Shown: positions 16,874-26,020, counted from the first letter of the stretch. The stretch is 64,000 bases of DNA from Hyphomonadaceae bacterium (GCA_016791365.1 JAEUMT010000028.1:80903-144902); one strand, 5' to 3'. The notes: generated from the sequence alone by a model not told the origin. Made by a program: numbers and translations.

Positions 16874-19171
16874 TCAGCCCAAGCGCGACAGCAGATCGGC
16901 AACCGTGGCCGGCTTCGTTTCGGCCTTCGGCTTCTGGAAAGCGCCCTGCAACGCCGCAACCTGCTCGGCCGGCACCGCCTGGGAGAAGAAGAAGCCCTGC
17001 AGCTCGGTTACCCCAACGAGGCGCATCACGGACGCCTCGGCTTCGGTTTCCACACCTTCCGCCACGATCTCCATGCCCAGGCCGCGGCCCAGCGTCACCA
17101 CCGACTGGATGATCGTCATGGCGCGCTTGCGCTCATGGATGCCGGTCACGAAGGCGCGGTCGATCTTGATCTTGTCGAAACGGAAGTCGCAGAGATAGCG
17201 CAGCGACGAATAGCCGGTGCCGAAATCGTCGAGCGCGATCTTGAAGCCCATTGAGCGCACTTGTTCGAGAATCTGGCGATTGCGATCGCTGGATTCCATC
17301 AGAATGCCCTCGGTCACCTCGAGCACGATCCGTGTCGGGTCAACGTCATGCTTGCGGACCAGATCTTCCAGCAGGTCGACAAGATCGACATGGCGGAACT
17401 GCACCGGCGACAGATTGATCGAGATTTCGAGGTCCGGCCACGCCTTGGCTTCCTCGAACGCGCGGTCGATCACGAACGCGCCAAGCGCCGGCATCAAGCC
17501 CGCCTCTTCCGCGATCGGCACGAACACGCCCGGCGAGATATCGCCCTTGGTCGGATGCTTCCAGCGCAGCAGCGCCTCAACCCCCGTCACGCGGCCATCG
17601 GCGCACGACACCAGCGGCTGATAATGCAGCTTGAGCTCGCGCGCTTCCAAGGCGGCGTGCAATTCAACTTCAACTTCGCGGCGTTGTTCGACTTCCGCCG
17701 CCATCTCGGCGCAGAAGATCATCGCCTTGTCACGGCCCTGGTTCTTGCCCTGATAGAGCGCGATGTCGGCATGACGCATCAGCTCCTGAGGGCCCATGCC
17801 ATGATCGGGACTCATCGCGATGCCGATCGAGGCCGTCATCTTGATGTGCTGGCCATAGACATCGAAGCTCTCCTCGAACGCCTTGCGCAGACGTTCGGCG
17901 AGCTCGTTGGCGCCTTCCGGGCTGTTGGTGCAGCGCATGACGGCGAATTCGTCGCCGCCGAAGCGTGACAGGAAATCCTCGCGCGACAGCGATCTGCGCA
18001 GGCGCTGCGCCACGCCCATAATCAGCGTATCGCCGGCCGCGTGGCCCATCGTGTCGTTGACGTCCTTGAAGCGATCGACGTCGATATAAGCCACGACAAC
18101 ACGGCCGTTGTTGCGGGTTTGAACCAGATTATCGAGCTGCTCTTGCAGGTGCTCGACGAAATGATGGCGGTTCGGCAGGCCCGACAGCGCATCGTGCAAC
18201 GCCTGATGGCGCGATTGCTCTTCGCGGTCCGCCAGATCGCTCGAGGCGCGCTTCAAGCGATTGATCATCAGCCAGGTCAGCCAGCCCGCGCCCAAAACGC
18301 CAAGCGCCACCAGCGGCAGAATAAACAGCAACAGCGAACGGCCCGGCTGGCGCGGCGTCCAGCTGAGATAGCCCATCTGCGCGCCGTCATCGGCCGCGAA
18401 CGCTTCTGAGAGAACGCCGGAATTGTGCGCCGCCGTATTTGACAGCGCCAGATCCGGGATCAGCAGCGAGCCGCCGACTTGCCCCATAAACGCTTCGTCG
18501 ATCTTGACGACGCTCAGCAGCAAATGCGGTTCGCCGCGCAGCAGGTTGGCGTCCAGGTTCGGCACGATCGAAATCGTGGTGACGACCGCCGGTTCGCCGT
18601 CGACACTCATAATGTGACCGGCCCAGCGGCCGAAGCTCGCGCCAAGCAGCGCGCTGTAATTGCCCTGGCTTTCCACGAACGCGCGATCGCGGCGGCGCAG
18701 CGTATTGTCCGGGCCGCTGCGCGCTTCGCTGACGATCTGGTCAAACATCTGCCGGTGCGCGTTGTAAGCGGCGACAGCGTCGCTGCGCTCACCGTTCACC
18801 GTCGCGTAGATCGGCTGGTTGCTGCTATCGATGATGAAGACTTCATCGTGACCATAGGTCTCGTAGAAGTAGAGGCCGATATTGGTGTCGATCCAATCGA
18901 GGTCGAGCGGCCGGCGCTGGGCGTTCGCCACCGCATCGTCCCACCAGGCGATCGCCTTCTGCTGGTCCAGAACCGAACTCACGCTCTGGTCGAGCGCGTT
19001 TTCCACAAGCTGGCGCTCACGCACCACCGCCGTCCGGTTCGCGGACCAGCCGGCATACGCGACGATCACGACAAGCAGAGCGCCGAACAAGACGAGCGCG
19101 CCGCCGATCGTCGCCGTCATCCGGCGCAGATCGTTCTTGTAGTGAACAGTTTTGGCGCTGCTCGGGATCAT
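16874..19171 (-). CDS. CHASE4-GGDEF-EAL membrane c-di-GMP enzyme
   Basis: This protein has 765 residues. A transmembrane helix (~20-42) and a second (~280-305) bracket a periplasmic CHASE4 sensor domain (~60-230; note IAWWDDAV and the GHDEVFIID strand). The GGDEF domain (~325-485) has an intact RFGGDEFAV active site. The EAL domain (~500-750) has EALLRW, DDFGTGYSSL and EGVETE, so the metal ligands of a phosphodiesterase are present. The protein could make or break cyclic di-GMP in response to an external signal. The upstream 310-base gap is AT-richer than its surroundings and holds the divergent promoters with the GNAT gene. It ends 277 bases before the autotransporter start on the same strand. 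Confidence 0.94.
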   Translation of the reverse strand: MIPSSAKTVHYKNDLRRMTATIGGALVLFGALLVVIVAYAGWSANRTAVVRERQLVENALDQSVSSVLDQQKAIAWWDDAVANAQRRPLDLDWIDTNIGLYFYETYGHDEVFIIDSSNQPIYATVNGERSDAVAAYNAHRQMFDQIVSEARSGPDNTLRRRDRAFVESQGNYSALLGASFGRWAGHIMSVDGEPAVVTTISIVPNLDANLLRGEPHLLLSVVKIDEAFMGQVGGSLLIPDLALSNTAAHNSGVLSEAFAADDGAQMGYLSWTPRQPGRSLLLFILPLVALGVLGAGWLTWLMINRLKRASSDLADREEQSRHQALHDALSGLPNRHHFVEHLQEQLDNLVQTRNNGRVVVAYIDVDRFKDVNDTMGHAAGDTLIMGVAQRLRRSLSREDFLSRFGGDEFAVMRCTNSPEGANELAERLRKAFEESFDVYGQHIKMTASIGIAMSPDHGMGPQELMRHADIALYQGKNQGRDKAMIFCAEMAAEVEQRREVEVELHAALEARELKLHYQPLVSCADGRVTGVEALLRWKHPTKGDISPGVFVPIAEEAGLMPALGAFVIDRAFEEAKAWPDLEISINLSPVQFRHVDLVDLLEDLVRKHDVDPTRIVLEVTEGILMESSDRNRQILEQVRSMGFKIALDDFGTGYSSLRYLCDFRFDKIKIDRAFVTGIHERKRAMTIIQSVVTLGRGLGMEIVAEGVETEAEASVMRLVGVTELQGFFFSQAVPAEQVAALQGAFQKPKAETKPATVADLLSRLG

Positions 19172-19481
19172 GACTAAGCCAAAGTAAACGCGCCTTCTGG
19201 CGCTTATCCGAGCGAAAATACCGCACCCAATACGAAAATAACGTTACGGTGACACGGGGTTATATTTAAATTGTTCCTTTGAATACTTCGGTAACTATAT
19301 TTGAGCCAACTATGGTTAACAGCAAAACCATTGCAATTAACCTTAGTAAACAGCGATTTACGCTTGTGTTTTACAAATTTACCCCTTATTAGGGAAATTG
19401 CGAGCGCCCAAGCACTGCTGGGGACAAGCCGGGTAATCGCCGGGGCGGGCGCAAGTATAGTTAACGAGAGATGGGTGACCC
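19172..19481. promoter_or_regulatory. AT-rich divergent intergenic region
   Basis: These 310 bases without a gene separate the CHASE4-GGDEF-EAL gene (leftward) and the GNAT gene (rightward). The composition drops sharply in GC around 19250-19400 (tatatttaaa, gttaacag, aattaacc), as expected for promoters. I looked for a CtrA-type TTAA-N7-TTAA site and found only an imperfect one (TTAACCTTAGTAAAC), so I assign no regulator. Confidence 0.5.
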
Positions 19482-19483
19482 AT
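19471..19483. promoter_or_regulatory. 13-bp palindrome covering the GNAT start codon region
   Basis: ATGGGTGACCCAT is a perfect palindrome around a central G and overlaps the first two bases of the GNAT start codon at 19482. It could hide the start in a small hairpin or be an operator half. There is no further support. Confidence 0.35.
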
Positions 19484-20228
19484 GACGCGGTACGTCGTGA
19501 AGACGCGCGGCGACAGCCCTGAGCTGCGCAAAGCCGCGATGGCGATTGAACAGGCGGCCTGGGGCGCGCTCGGCTTCCTCAACTTCACCAAGGCGCATTT
19601 CGCGTTCTACCAGGAGTTGTTGGACCAATACGCCGACTACCAGCTCTGCCTGGTCGATGAAGCCACCGGTTACCCGGTCGCCGTCGGCAATTGCGTCCCC
19701 CTCACCTGCGACTTCGACAATCTCCCGCCCGAGGGCTGGGATTGGATCGTCGAGACCGCCGCCAACAACAACGGCGCCCGCCGCAACGCCATTGGCGCGC
19801 TGGCGATCTCCGTGCCCAAGATTCACCGCTCCAAAGGTTTGGCGCGGCTGATGATCCAGGAATTCTCCAACCTTGCTGCTCGCAACGGCATGGATGGAGT
19901 CATCGCGCCGGTGCGTCCGTCGGCCAAGCACCTGCATCCGTTCATCCCGATACAGGAGTACATCACCTGGAAGGACGAGAACGGCCGCTTGTTCGATCCC
20001 TGGCTGCGCAGTCACGCCGCCGCCGGCGGCAAGATCATCAAGCCCGCGGATCGTTCGATGGTGGTCGATGAGCCGGTGGCGTTCTGGGAAATGTGGCGTG
20101 GCAGCCCCTTCCCCGAAACCGGCGAATACAAGATCGAGGGCGCGCTCAACCCCGTGCAGATTGATCTTGAGCGCGGCAGCGGCCGCTATGTCGAACCGAA
20201 CGTCTGGTTCGCTTACCAGGCCGCCTAA
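19482..20228 (+). CDS. GNAT-like N-acetyltransferase family protein
   Basis: This protein has 248 residues and no membrane segment. The middle region (about 95-160) has the GNAT layout: a beta strand (AIGALAISVP), then KIHRSKGLARLMIQEF in place of the acetyl-CoA pyrophosphate loop R/Q-x-x-G-x-G/A and its helix, then another strand (GVIAPVRP). The protein is longer than a minimal GNAT and has a distinct aromatic C-terminus (WEMW, VWFAYQ). The substrate is unknown. It stands alone, with its own promoter in the AT-rich gap and a toxin-antitoxin pair 34 bases downstream. Confidence 0.72.
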   Translation: MTRYVVKTRGDSPELRKAAMAIEQAAWGALGFLNFTKAHFAFYQELLDQYADYQLCLVDEATGYPVAVGNCVPLTCDFDNLPPEGWDWIVETAANNNGARRNAIGALAISVPKIHRSKGLARLMIQEFSNLAARNGMDGVIAPVRPSAKHLHPFIPIQEYITWKDENGRLFDPWLRSHAAAGGKIIKPADRSMVVDEPVAFWEMWRGSPFPETGEYKIEGALNPVQIDLERGSGRYVEPNVWFAYQAA

Positions 20229-20262
20229 TGACCTTCCGGCTCGAACGCGCTATATTCAGCTT

Positions 20263-20517
20263 ATGTCCGAGTTGAAGATCGTTCTGCGCGGCGAGACCGC
20301 CGACAAACTCCGCAAACTGGTGGCCGACCGCGACTACGCGCAGCCGGAGGACGCCGTCGCGGACGCTCTGGACGCGTTTGCCCACGACGAGGACCCCGAA
20401 CTTGATGCCTGGCTTCGCGAGGTCGTCGTTCCTCGTGTCAAACAACTGGAAGCCGATCCATCGCGCGTCGGCCTTACGCCCGAGCAAGTGCTCGCCCGGC
20501 TCCGCAAAAAATCCTGA
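20263..20517 (+). CDS. ParD-like ribbon-helix-helix antitoxin
   Basis: This protein has 84 residues. The N-terminal strand (LKIVLRGETADKLRKLV) and two helices fit the ribbon-helix-helix fold that binds the operator. The acidic C-terminal half (DPELDAWLREVV ... LTPEQVLARL) is the usual toxin-wrapping tail of ParD antitoxins. The toxin start codon lies two bases after its stop, the standard antitoxin-first order, implying translational coupling and autoregulation. Confidence 0.85.
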   Translation: MSELKIVLRGETADKLRKLVADRDYAQPEDAVADALDAFAHDEDPELDAWLREVVVPRVKQLEADPSRVGLTPEQVLARLRKKS

Positions 20518-20519
20518 CG

Positions 20520-20846
20520 ATGGCGGCGCGCTACAACATCATCTTCGATGAAAGCGCCTCCACCGATCTTGCCAATATCCAATCGTATCTCAGCACCGCC
20601 CGCAGCGAGGCCTTCGCGGAAGACTTCGTCACGCGCATTGTGCGCCATTGCCAAACGTTCCGCACAATCCCGCACCGAGGCACGCGCTTGAACGTCGATG
20701 GCGTAAGTCTGAGAACGGTGTCATGGCGCGGCAGCGTCACCATCGCCTTCAAAGTCTTCGACAATGAGCGGAATGTGAGGGTGCTTGGCGTGTTCTATCG
20801 CGGCCGCGATGTTCGAGCCGCGCTGCGCAAGCGGCTCGAAGACTAA
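20520..20846 (+). CDS. ParE/RelE-family toxin
   Basis: This 108-residue protein is the usual RelE/ParE size. It begins with YNIIFDESASTDLANIQSYL, the plasmid-stabilisation signature, and continues with the family features TIPHRGTRLN (the P-x-x-G-x-R segment), TIAFKVFD and RVLGVFYRGRD. ParE members poison gyrase and RelE members cut mRNA on the ribosome; sequence alone does not decide which. Its TAA is directly followed by the stop of the oppositely oriented REC-GGDEF-EAL gene, with no base between. Confidence 0.87.
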   Translation: MAARYNIIFDESASTDLANIQSYLSTARSEAFAEDFVTRIVRHCQTFRTIPHRGTRLNVDGVSLRTVSWRGSVTIAFKVFDNERNVRVLGVFYRGRDVRAALRKRLED

Positions 20847-22673
20847 TCAGCCAACCGCGCGTATTGGCGCGACGTTGTACTGGGGAAACTCGGTCGCGTG
20901 CCCGTAGAGATACCCTTGCGCCAGTTCGCAGCCCATCGCGCGCAGCGCGGCGGCGGTCTCTTCGTCCTCGACGCCCTCCGCCGTGACCTTGAGGCCGAGC
21001 GCCTTGCCCAGCCCGACAAGCGCGCCGACGATCGTCGCGTTTTCACGATCGGTCGTGATCCGCGCCACGAACGAGCGGTCGATCTTCAACTTGTCGATCG
21101 GCAGTTCGCGCAGCAGGAACAGCGAAGAATAGCCGGTTCCGAAATCATCGAGCGCAATCCGCACGCCCTGATTTTTCAGCGACATCAAAGATGATTTCGC
21201 GCGCGCGACATCGCCGATCATCGCGCTTTCCGTCACTTCAATTTCCAGCCGCTGCGCCGGGAAGCCAGTTTCGCGCAACGTCCGCAGCACCTTCTCCGGG
21301 AACCATTGATCGCGCACCTGGCTCGGCGAAATGTTGACCGCGAGAATGAAATCACCCGGCGCATCGAGCGCCTTCGTGCACGCGCGCGCCAGCAATGCCC
21401 AGAACATGGCGTCGACCAGGCCCGCATCTTCCGCGACCGGGATAAAGTCCGCCGGCGAGATCATGCCGCGTTCCTTGTGCGGCCAGCGCGCCAGGACTTC
21501 AAAACCCGCAAGCGCGCCCGTGTCGCAATGCACCACCGGCTGAAAGTACGGCACGATATCGCCGTTCGGGATCGCCGAACGCAATTCGGTTTCGAGCGCC
21601 GCTTTCGATTTCAGCTCTTCGTCGATCGAAGAGTCGAAGAACTTGAAGGCGCCGCGATCTTCCTTCGCGCGCAACATCGCCGCATCGCCGCGCTGCAGCA
21701 GATCGGCCGCATCGCGCCCGTCTTCCGGGCAAAGCGCAATGCCGATCGATGCGCCGACGGTCAGCTTCAGGCCATTGACCAAAATCGGCGCGGAAAGTTC
21801 ATGCAAAATCCGGCGCGCCGCCGACGCCACGCCTTCGCGGCCGCCCGGCCCCTCCAGCAGCACCGCGAATTCGTCACCGCCCAGACGCGCCGCAAAGCTG
21901 TCGTCGCGGATGCAGCCGATGAGGCGCGTGCCGATGACTTGCAGCAGCTGATCGCCGATGGCGTGACCATGCACGTCGTTGATCGGCTTGAACCGATCCA
22001 AGTCGACGAACATCAGCGCAAACGCGTTTTCCTCGACCCCGACCAGCGCGATCCGGCGGTCGAGTTCTTCAAGAAAGTGGCGGCGGTTGGCGAGGCCCGT
22101 GAGCGGATCGTGACGCGCCAAAGATTGCGCGCGCGCTTCCGCGGCTTCGCGTTCGCCGATTTCAGCCGACAGAGTTTCGTTGGCGCTGAGCAGATCCTGC
22201 GTGCGCTCCTGGACGGTGCGCTCAAGGCTGGCGCGGATCGCATCAAGCTCGAGCACCGCCTGGCGGCGATCCAGCTGCGCCTTCACGCGCGCGGTCAGAA
22301 CCCGCAAATCGATCGGCTTCGTAATATAATCGTTGGCGCCGCCTTCGAGCGCCTTCGAGACGATGTCGCCATCATCGAGCGCCGTCACCACGATCACCGG
22401 CACGTGCTCGGCGTCGAAACGCTGACGAATGCCGTGCAGCGCATCGAGGCCCGAGCGCTCCGGCATCATCCAATCCAGCAGCACAAGTTCGATATCGAGT
22501 TCGGCGATCGCATCTTCGATGCCGATGGCGGTTTCACGCAGCACAACGTCGTAGCCGCGGCGCTCAAGCCTGCGGCCAAGCATGTCGCGGTTCTGCGCTT
22601 GGTCATCGACCAGCAGAATGCGACCGAGGCGCGTCACGGACGACGCGCCTTCACTGCCTTGCGCTGAGGACAT
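20847..22673 (-). CDS. REC-GGDEF-EAL response regulator (c-di-GMP turnover)
   Basis: I take the ATG at 22673 (608 residues) because GAGGGGGGA lies just upstream; an in-frame ATG at 22703 would add 10 residues. A receiver domain (about 15-135) has the DD pair (LLVDDQ), phosphoacceptor Asp in LVLLDWMMP, and TKP. A coiled linker leads to GGDEF (~190-345) with LGGDEFAV intact. The EAL domain (~365-605) reads EVL at the signature (GFEVLARW), a conservative change that keeps the metal-binding Glu, and has DDFGTGYSSL and EGVED. No membrane segment is seen, so it acts in the cytoplasm downstream of a kinase. The nearby hybrid kinase and stand-alone receiver are possible partners. Confidence 0.93.
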   Translation of the reverse strand: MSSAQGSEGASSVTRLGRILLVDDQAQNRDMLGRRLERRGYDVVLRETAIGIEDAIAELDIELVLLDWMMPERSGLDALHGIRQRFDAEHVPVIVVTALDDGDIVSKALEGGANDYITKPIDLRVLTARVKAQLDRRQAVLELDAIRASLERTVQERTQDLLSANETLSAEIGEREAAEARAQSLARHDPLTGLANRRHFLEELDRRIALVGVEENAFALMFVDLDRFKPINDVHGHAIGDQLLQVIGTRLIGCIRDDSFAARLGGDEFAVLLEGPGGREGVASAARRILHELSAPILVNGLKLTVGASIGIALCPEDGRDAADLLQRGDAAMLRAKEDRGAFKFFDSSIDEELKSKAALETELRSAIPNGDIVPYFQPVVHCDTGALAGFEVLARWPHKERGMISPADFIPVAEDAGLVDAMFWALLARACTKALDAPGDFILAVNISPSQVRDQWFPEKVLRTLRETGFPAQRLEIEVTESAMIGDVARAKSSLMSLKNQGVRIALDDFGTGYSSLFLLRELPIDKLKIDRSFVARITTDRENATIVGALVGLGKALGLKVTAEGVEDEETAAALRAMGCELAQGYLYGHATEFPQYNVAPIRAVG

Positions 22674-22838
22674 TCGTCCCCCCTCGCACCCATGTGCGCC
22701 CATACCAGGGGCACAATTTACCGTGACGAGGGTTTAGGTCGCGCTAATTTGGCAACCCAGATCGAACTATTTGGATAGTTAAATTCGAAGAACCTTGCTG
22801 CGCGCTAACCATGTTGTGGCCCGCGCAGTCTTCGACGA

Positions 22839-22857
22839 CCCCGGATTAAATCCGGGG
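22839..22857. repeat. Palindromic element CCCCGGATTAAATCCGGGG
   Basis: A near-perfect 19-base palindrome lies in the 230-base gap between two minus-strand signalling genes. A close relative is at 29275-29291, so this is a dispersed REP-like element rather than a specific operator. Confidence 0.65.
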
Positions 22858-22890
22858 CAGACTGACGCTACTTTACGCGGCGCTGGAATT

Positions 22891-22923
22891 GGCGTCACCC
22901 TGAGCCTGTCGAAGGGCGACGCC
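22891..22923. repeat. Inverted repeat ending the CheY-like gene region
   Basis: GGCGTCACCCT (22891-22901) and AGGGCGACGCC (22913-22923) pair with one mismatch across an 11-base loop. It lies just beyond the 3' end of the receiver gene (stop at 22935, minus strand), so it may act as its terminator. The sequence is of a dispersed type. Confidence 0.5.
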
Positions 22924-22934
22924 ACGCTCACCTG

Positions 22935-23294
22935 CTAAGCCGCGTATTTTTCAATCAGCGCCACGAGCCCCGCGAAGTCCACGGGCTTCGTCGCGAAATC
23001 ATCGCAGCCCGCATCCATGCATTCCTTGCGCGCGCTTTCCATCGCGTGCGCGGTGAGCGCCACGATCTTCACGCTGCTCACATCCGGCGTTGCGCGAATG
23101 ACCTTCGTCGCTTCAATGCCGGACATCACCGGCATGGAAATATCCATGAGGATGAGATCGGGCGCACAGCTCCTGGCCATATCGACAGCTTCAGCGCCGT
23201 TTTCGGCGCAGTGCACTTCGTAGCCCTTCCGCTCCAGGCGGCGGGTCAGCATTTCGCGGTTATCGGGATGATCTTCAGCGATGAGGATGCGCAT
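22935..23294 (-). CDS. Single-domain response regulator (CheY/DivK-like)
   Basis: This is a stand-alone receiver of 119 residues from the ATG at 23294, chosen because AAAGG sits seven bases upstream. A GTG at 23309 would overlap the upstream kinase stop (GTGA) and add five residues. Conserved residues are ED near the N-terminus (LIAEDHPDN), the phosphoacceptor Asp in LILMDISMPVMSG, the switch Thr in VALTAHAM and the Lys in TKPVD. With no output domain it should act by binding a partner or relaying phosphate. It directly follows the hybrid kinase, most likely its phosphodonor. Confidence 0.9.
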   Translation of the reverse strand: MRILIAEDHPDNREMLTRRLERKGYEVHCAENGAEAVDMARSCAPDLILMDISMPVMSGIEATKVIRATPDVSSVKIVALTAHAMESARKECMDAGCDDFATKPVDFAGLVALIEKYAA

Positions 23295-23305
23295 GGGGAG
23301 GCCTT

Positions 23306-26020
23306 TCACGCCGTCTTGGCGATTGTGGAAACAGCCGGTGCGTCGGCCGGCTTCGCAGCTTGGGTTTCGACGGTGCGCGCAAATCGCAAAGCAGCGGCGG
23401 CGAGCACATCACGGTCGGCGGGTTTGACCAGATGTTCGCAAGCGCCCGACGACAAAGCGCGCTGACGATTGTCGTCGATAGAATGAATGATGACGGGAAT
23501 ATCGCCCGCGTCGCCCGTATTGAGCACCGTGAGCACGTCCCAGCCGGTCACGTCCGGCAAGTTGATATCGAGCAGGATGAGACTTGGCCGCAAGCTGCGC
23601 GCCATCTCGATGCCTTCGGCGCCGGTGGCCGCCGTCCGCACCTCAAAACCCAGGCGAATAAGCGACCGCGCTGTCAAATCACGCGCGCTCTCTTCGTCAT
23701 CGATCATCAGCACGAGGCGCTGGCTGCCCTTCCCGGCCGCCGCGTTCGCATCGATGCGCGCCGGCGCCGGCAGCGCATTCATCTGAGACGGGAAGCGCAA
23801 GGTGAACGTCGAGCCCACGCCCTGCGCGCTCGTCACCGTCACATCGCCGCCCAGCAGCTGCATGATGCGGCGCGTCAACGCCAGGCCGAGCCCGGTGCCG
23901 CCATAGCGGCGCGCCGTCAGCGCATCCGCCTGCACGAACGCATTGAACAAGCGGCCGACCTGCTCATCGCTCATGCCGATGCCGGTGTCGCTCACCGCCA
24001 CCTCGATCGCCCCGCCGTCGCGGCGCGCGCGGATTGTGATTTCGCCGTCCTTTGTGAACTTCGCCGCGTTCGAAAGCAGGTTCAGCAAGCACTGATTGAG
24101 CTTGAACGAGTCTGTGCACGCGATCCCGACATCGGCGCCGAGTTCAAGTTTCACCTTGCTGCCGTTCTTCTCCACGTTCGGTCGCACCGTGGCGACCGCC
24201 TCGCTGACCAGCGCGCCGACATCGAACTCCGACGCCGATATGTCCATTCGCCCGGCCTCGATCTTCGACAGATCGAGGATCTCGTTGATGAGATGCAGCA
24301 ACTGCCGCGCCGAACTCAGAACGCGCTGCAAATCCGCGATATCGGTATCGCGCCCGTCAGCCTCGGCCTCTTCCATGAGAATTTCGGAATAGCCGATAAT
24401 GGCGTTGAGCGGCGTTCGCAGCTCATGGCTCATTGATGTCAGGAACTGCGACTTCGAAACGTTGGCCGCATCCGCATCCTCGCGCGCCGTGCGCAAGTGC
24501 GCCAGCGTCTCGGCCAGCTTCACGTCGCGCGCGTTCATTTCTTCCATCAGGCTGTCGAGCCGCTCGTACATTTCGGCGACATTCACCGCCGCTTCGTCGA
24601 TCGCATCCGCGACCGCCGCGTCCTCGCCTACCAGGGCGCGCCGCGACTTCAGCCCCTCTTCGGCCCGATGCATCGCGGCGATGAAAGCGGCTTCCTGCGT
24701 CTTGCGCTCGGTAATGTCCTTCGAGATGACGACAATCTTGCGCACGCCGCCCGAGCGCCCCATCACACGCTGCGCCCACGCTTCGATCCAGCGGACGCGG
24801 CCGTCTTCGCTCATCACCCGGTGCTCGACGCAACCGCCGCCGCCCTTGCCGATGTTCAAGAAGTAATCGCGCAGCGCCAGTCGATCTTCTTCATGCAGGA
24901 AACCGGTTCGGCTTTCCATGAACTGATCGAACGTGAAGGCGCGATTGTAGATCGCCTCGACATCGCCATGCCAATTGATCGTACGCGACTTGAAATCGAC
25001 TTCCCAAACCAGGCTCTTGGCGATCTTCAAGGCCTGCGTGAGGCGCCGTTCATTCGCCGCCGCCGCCGCGCGGGCCTGCACCAGCTGCGTGATGTCGCTG
25101 CCGTGCGAGACAACCCCAACGATCTCGTTGTCGCTATTGCGCCACGGGCGCGCTTCCCAATTGTACCAGCGCGTGCCGTTCGCCACGCGCGTTTCGTCTT
25201 CTTCAAAGCGCACAACTTCGCCGCTCAACGCACGCGCGAACGCATCGCGCCAACGATCAGGCGCCCAGTTGATGATATCTTCGAACTTCCTGCCGATTGG
25301 ATCTTGCACCCGGATCGCATCGCTCATCGCCTTGCTCATCGCGACGATCGAGCCACGCGCGTCAACCAGCATCGCGGCCGTCGCGCCCTGACCGAGCATC
25401 AGCTCAGCCAGGATTTGTTCCTGCGTGGCGTTGGTCCGCACTTCGATGAGCGCGCGCTCGGCATTCGCCGCGCTCACACGCGCCAGCGTCACGTACGCCA
25501 TCAATGCGCCGCCGCCGACGGCCGCGATAAACGCCAAATCCCAATCCGGTTGCGACGATATCGCCGCCATCATCAAAGGCGCCGCCAACAATGAGAGCGC
25601 CGGCGGCGCCGCGCCCGAAGCCGCGATCGGCAACGCGCCCGATGCGCCGGGGCTAAAGTGGCGCACAACGCCCGCGACCCACAGCAACATCGCCGCGGCC
25701 GCGCCCGCCGCTTCGCCGTGCAACCACAACGTGATCGGCAACACCGCATAAAAGCCTGACGAGAAGGCGGCCCACACGCAAAGTCCCGCCATCGTCCGCC
25801 CTTCGATCTTGCGATCGGCGGCGTCGAGGCGGCGATAAAGCTCGGTGTCCAAGATCCAGAGCACGGCCATGACCGCCGACCAGGCCACCGGCCAGGGTCC
25901 GCCCATGATTGCGGCGGCGATGCCGCCGGTCAGCATCGTCAGCGCGATCGAGGCCGGCATCTCGCGCCGGCGCGTCTCCGCGGCGCTTGCAAGGGCTGTT
26001 GGCGGCTTAGGCGTCGTCAT
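23306..26020 (-). CDS. Membrane-bound hybrid sensor histidine kinase (multi-TM, 2 PAS, HisKA, HATPase, REC)
   Basis: This protein has 904 residues. The N-terminal ~180 residues contain about six hydrophobic segments, a multi-helix sensor region without a large loop. Two PAS domains follow (about 205-330 and 335-455). A coiled segment leads to HisKA (~530-600) with the H-box SMSHELRTPLNAIIGYSEIL, then HATPase with LLNLLSNAAKFTKDG, DTGIGMS and GTGLGLALT. The C-terminal receiver (~775-890) has LILLDINLPDVTG. Phosphate likely passes to this receiver and/or the separate receiver encoded next. It is divergent from the TetR gene, which shares the ~97-base promoter gap. Confidence 0.93.
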   Translation of the reverse strand: MTTPKPPTALASAAETRRREMPASIALTMLTGGIAAAIMGGPWPVAWSAVMAVLWILDTELYRRLDAADRKIEGRTMAGLCVWAAFSSGFYAVLPITLWLHGEAAGAAAAMLLWVAGVVRHFSPGASGALPIAASGAAPPALSLLAAPLMMAAISSQPDWDLAFIAAVGGGALMAYVTLARVSAANAERALIEVRTNATQEQILAELMLGQGATAAMLVDARGSIVAMSKAMSDAIRVQDPIGRKFEDIINWAPDRWRDAFARALSGEVVRFEEDETRVANGTRWYNWEARPWRNSDNEIVGVVSHGSDITQLVQARAAAAANERRLTQALKIAKSLVWEVDFKSRTINWHGDVEAIYNRAFTFDQFMESRTGFLHEEDRLALRDYFLNIGKGGGGCVEHRVMSEDGRVRWIEAWAQRVMGRSGGVRKIVVISKDITERKTQEAAFIAAMHRAEEGLKSRRALVGEDAAVADAIDEAAVNVAEMYERLDSLMEEMNARDVKLAETLAHLRTAREDADAANVSKSQFLTSMSHELRTPLNAIIGYSEILMEEAEADGRDTDIADLQRVLSSARQLLHLINEILDLSKIEAGRMDISASEFDVGALVSEAVATVRPNVEKNGSKVKLELGADVGIACTDSFKLNQCLLNLLSNAAKFTKDGEITIRARRDGGAIEVAVSDTGIGMSDEQVGRLFNAFVQADALTARRYGGTGLGLALTRRIMQLLGGDVTVTSAQGVGSTFTLRFPSQMNALPAPARIDANAAAGKGSQRLVLMIDDEESARDLTARSLIRLGFEVRTAATGAEGIEMARSLRPSLILLDINLPDVTGWDVLTVLNTGDAGDIPVIIHSIDDNRQRALSSGACEHLVKPADRDVLAAAALRFARTVETQAAKPADAPAVSTIAKTA

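Noticed and set aside
19172..19481. CtrA-binding site
   Set aside because: Only TTAACCTTAGTAAAC was found; the second half-site does not match TTAA.
21306..22667. 453-codon plus-strand frame opposite the REC-GGDEF-EAL gene
   Set aside because: The minus strand encodes three intact domains with catalytic motifs; the antisense product is Arg/His-rich without any motif.
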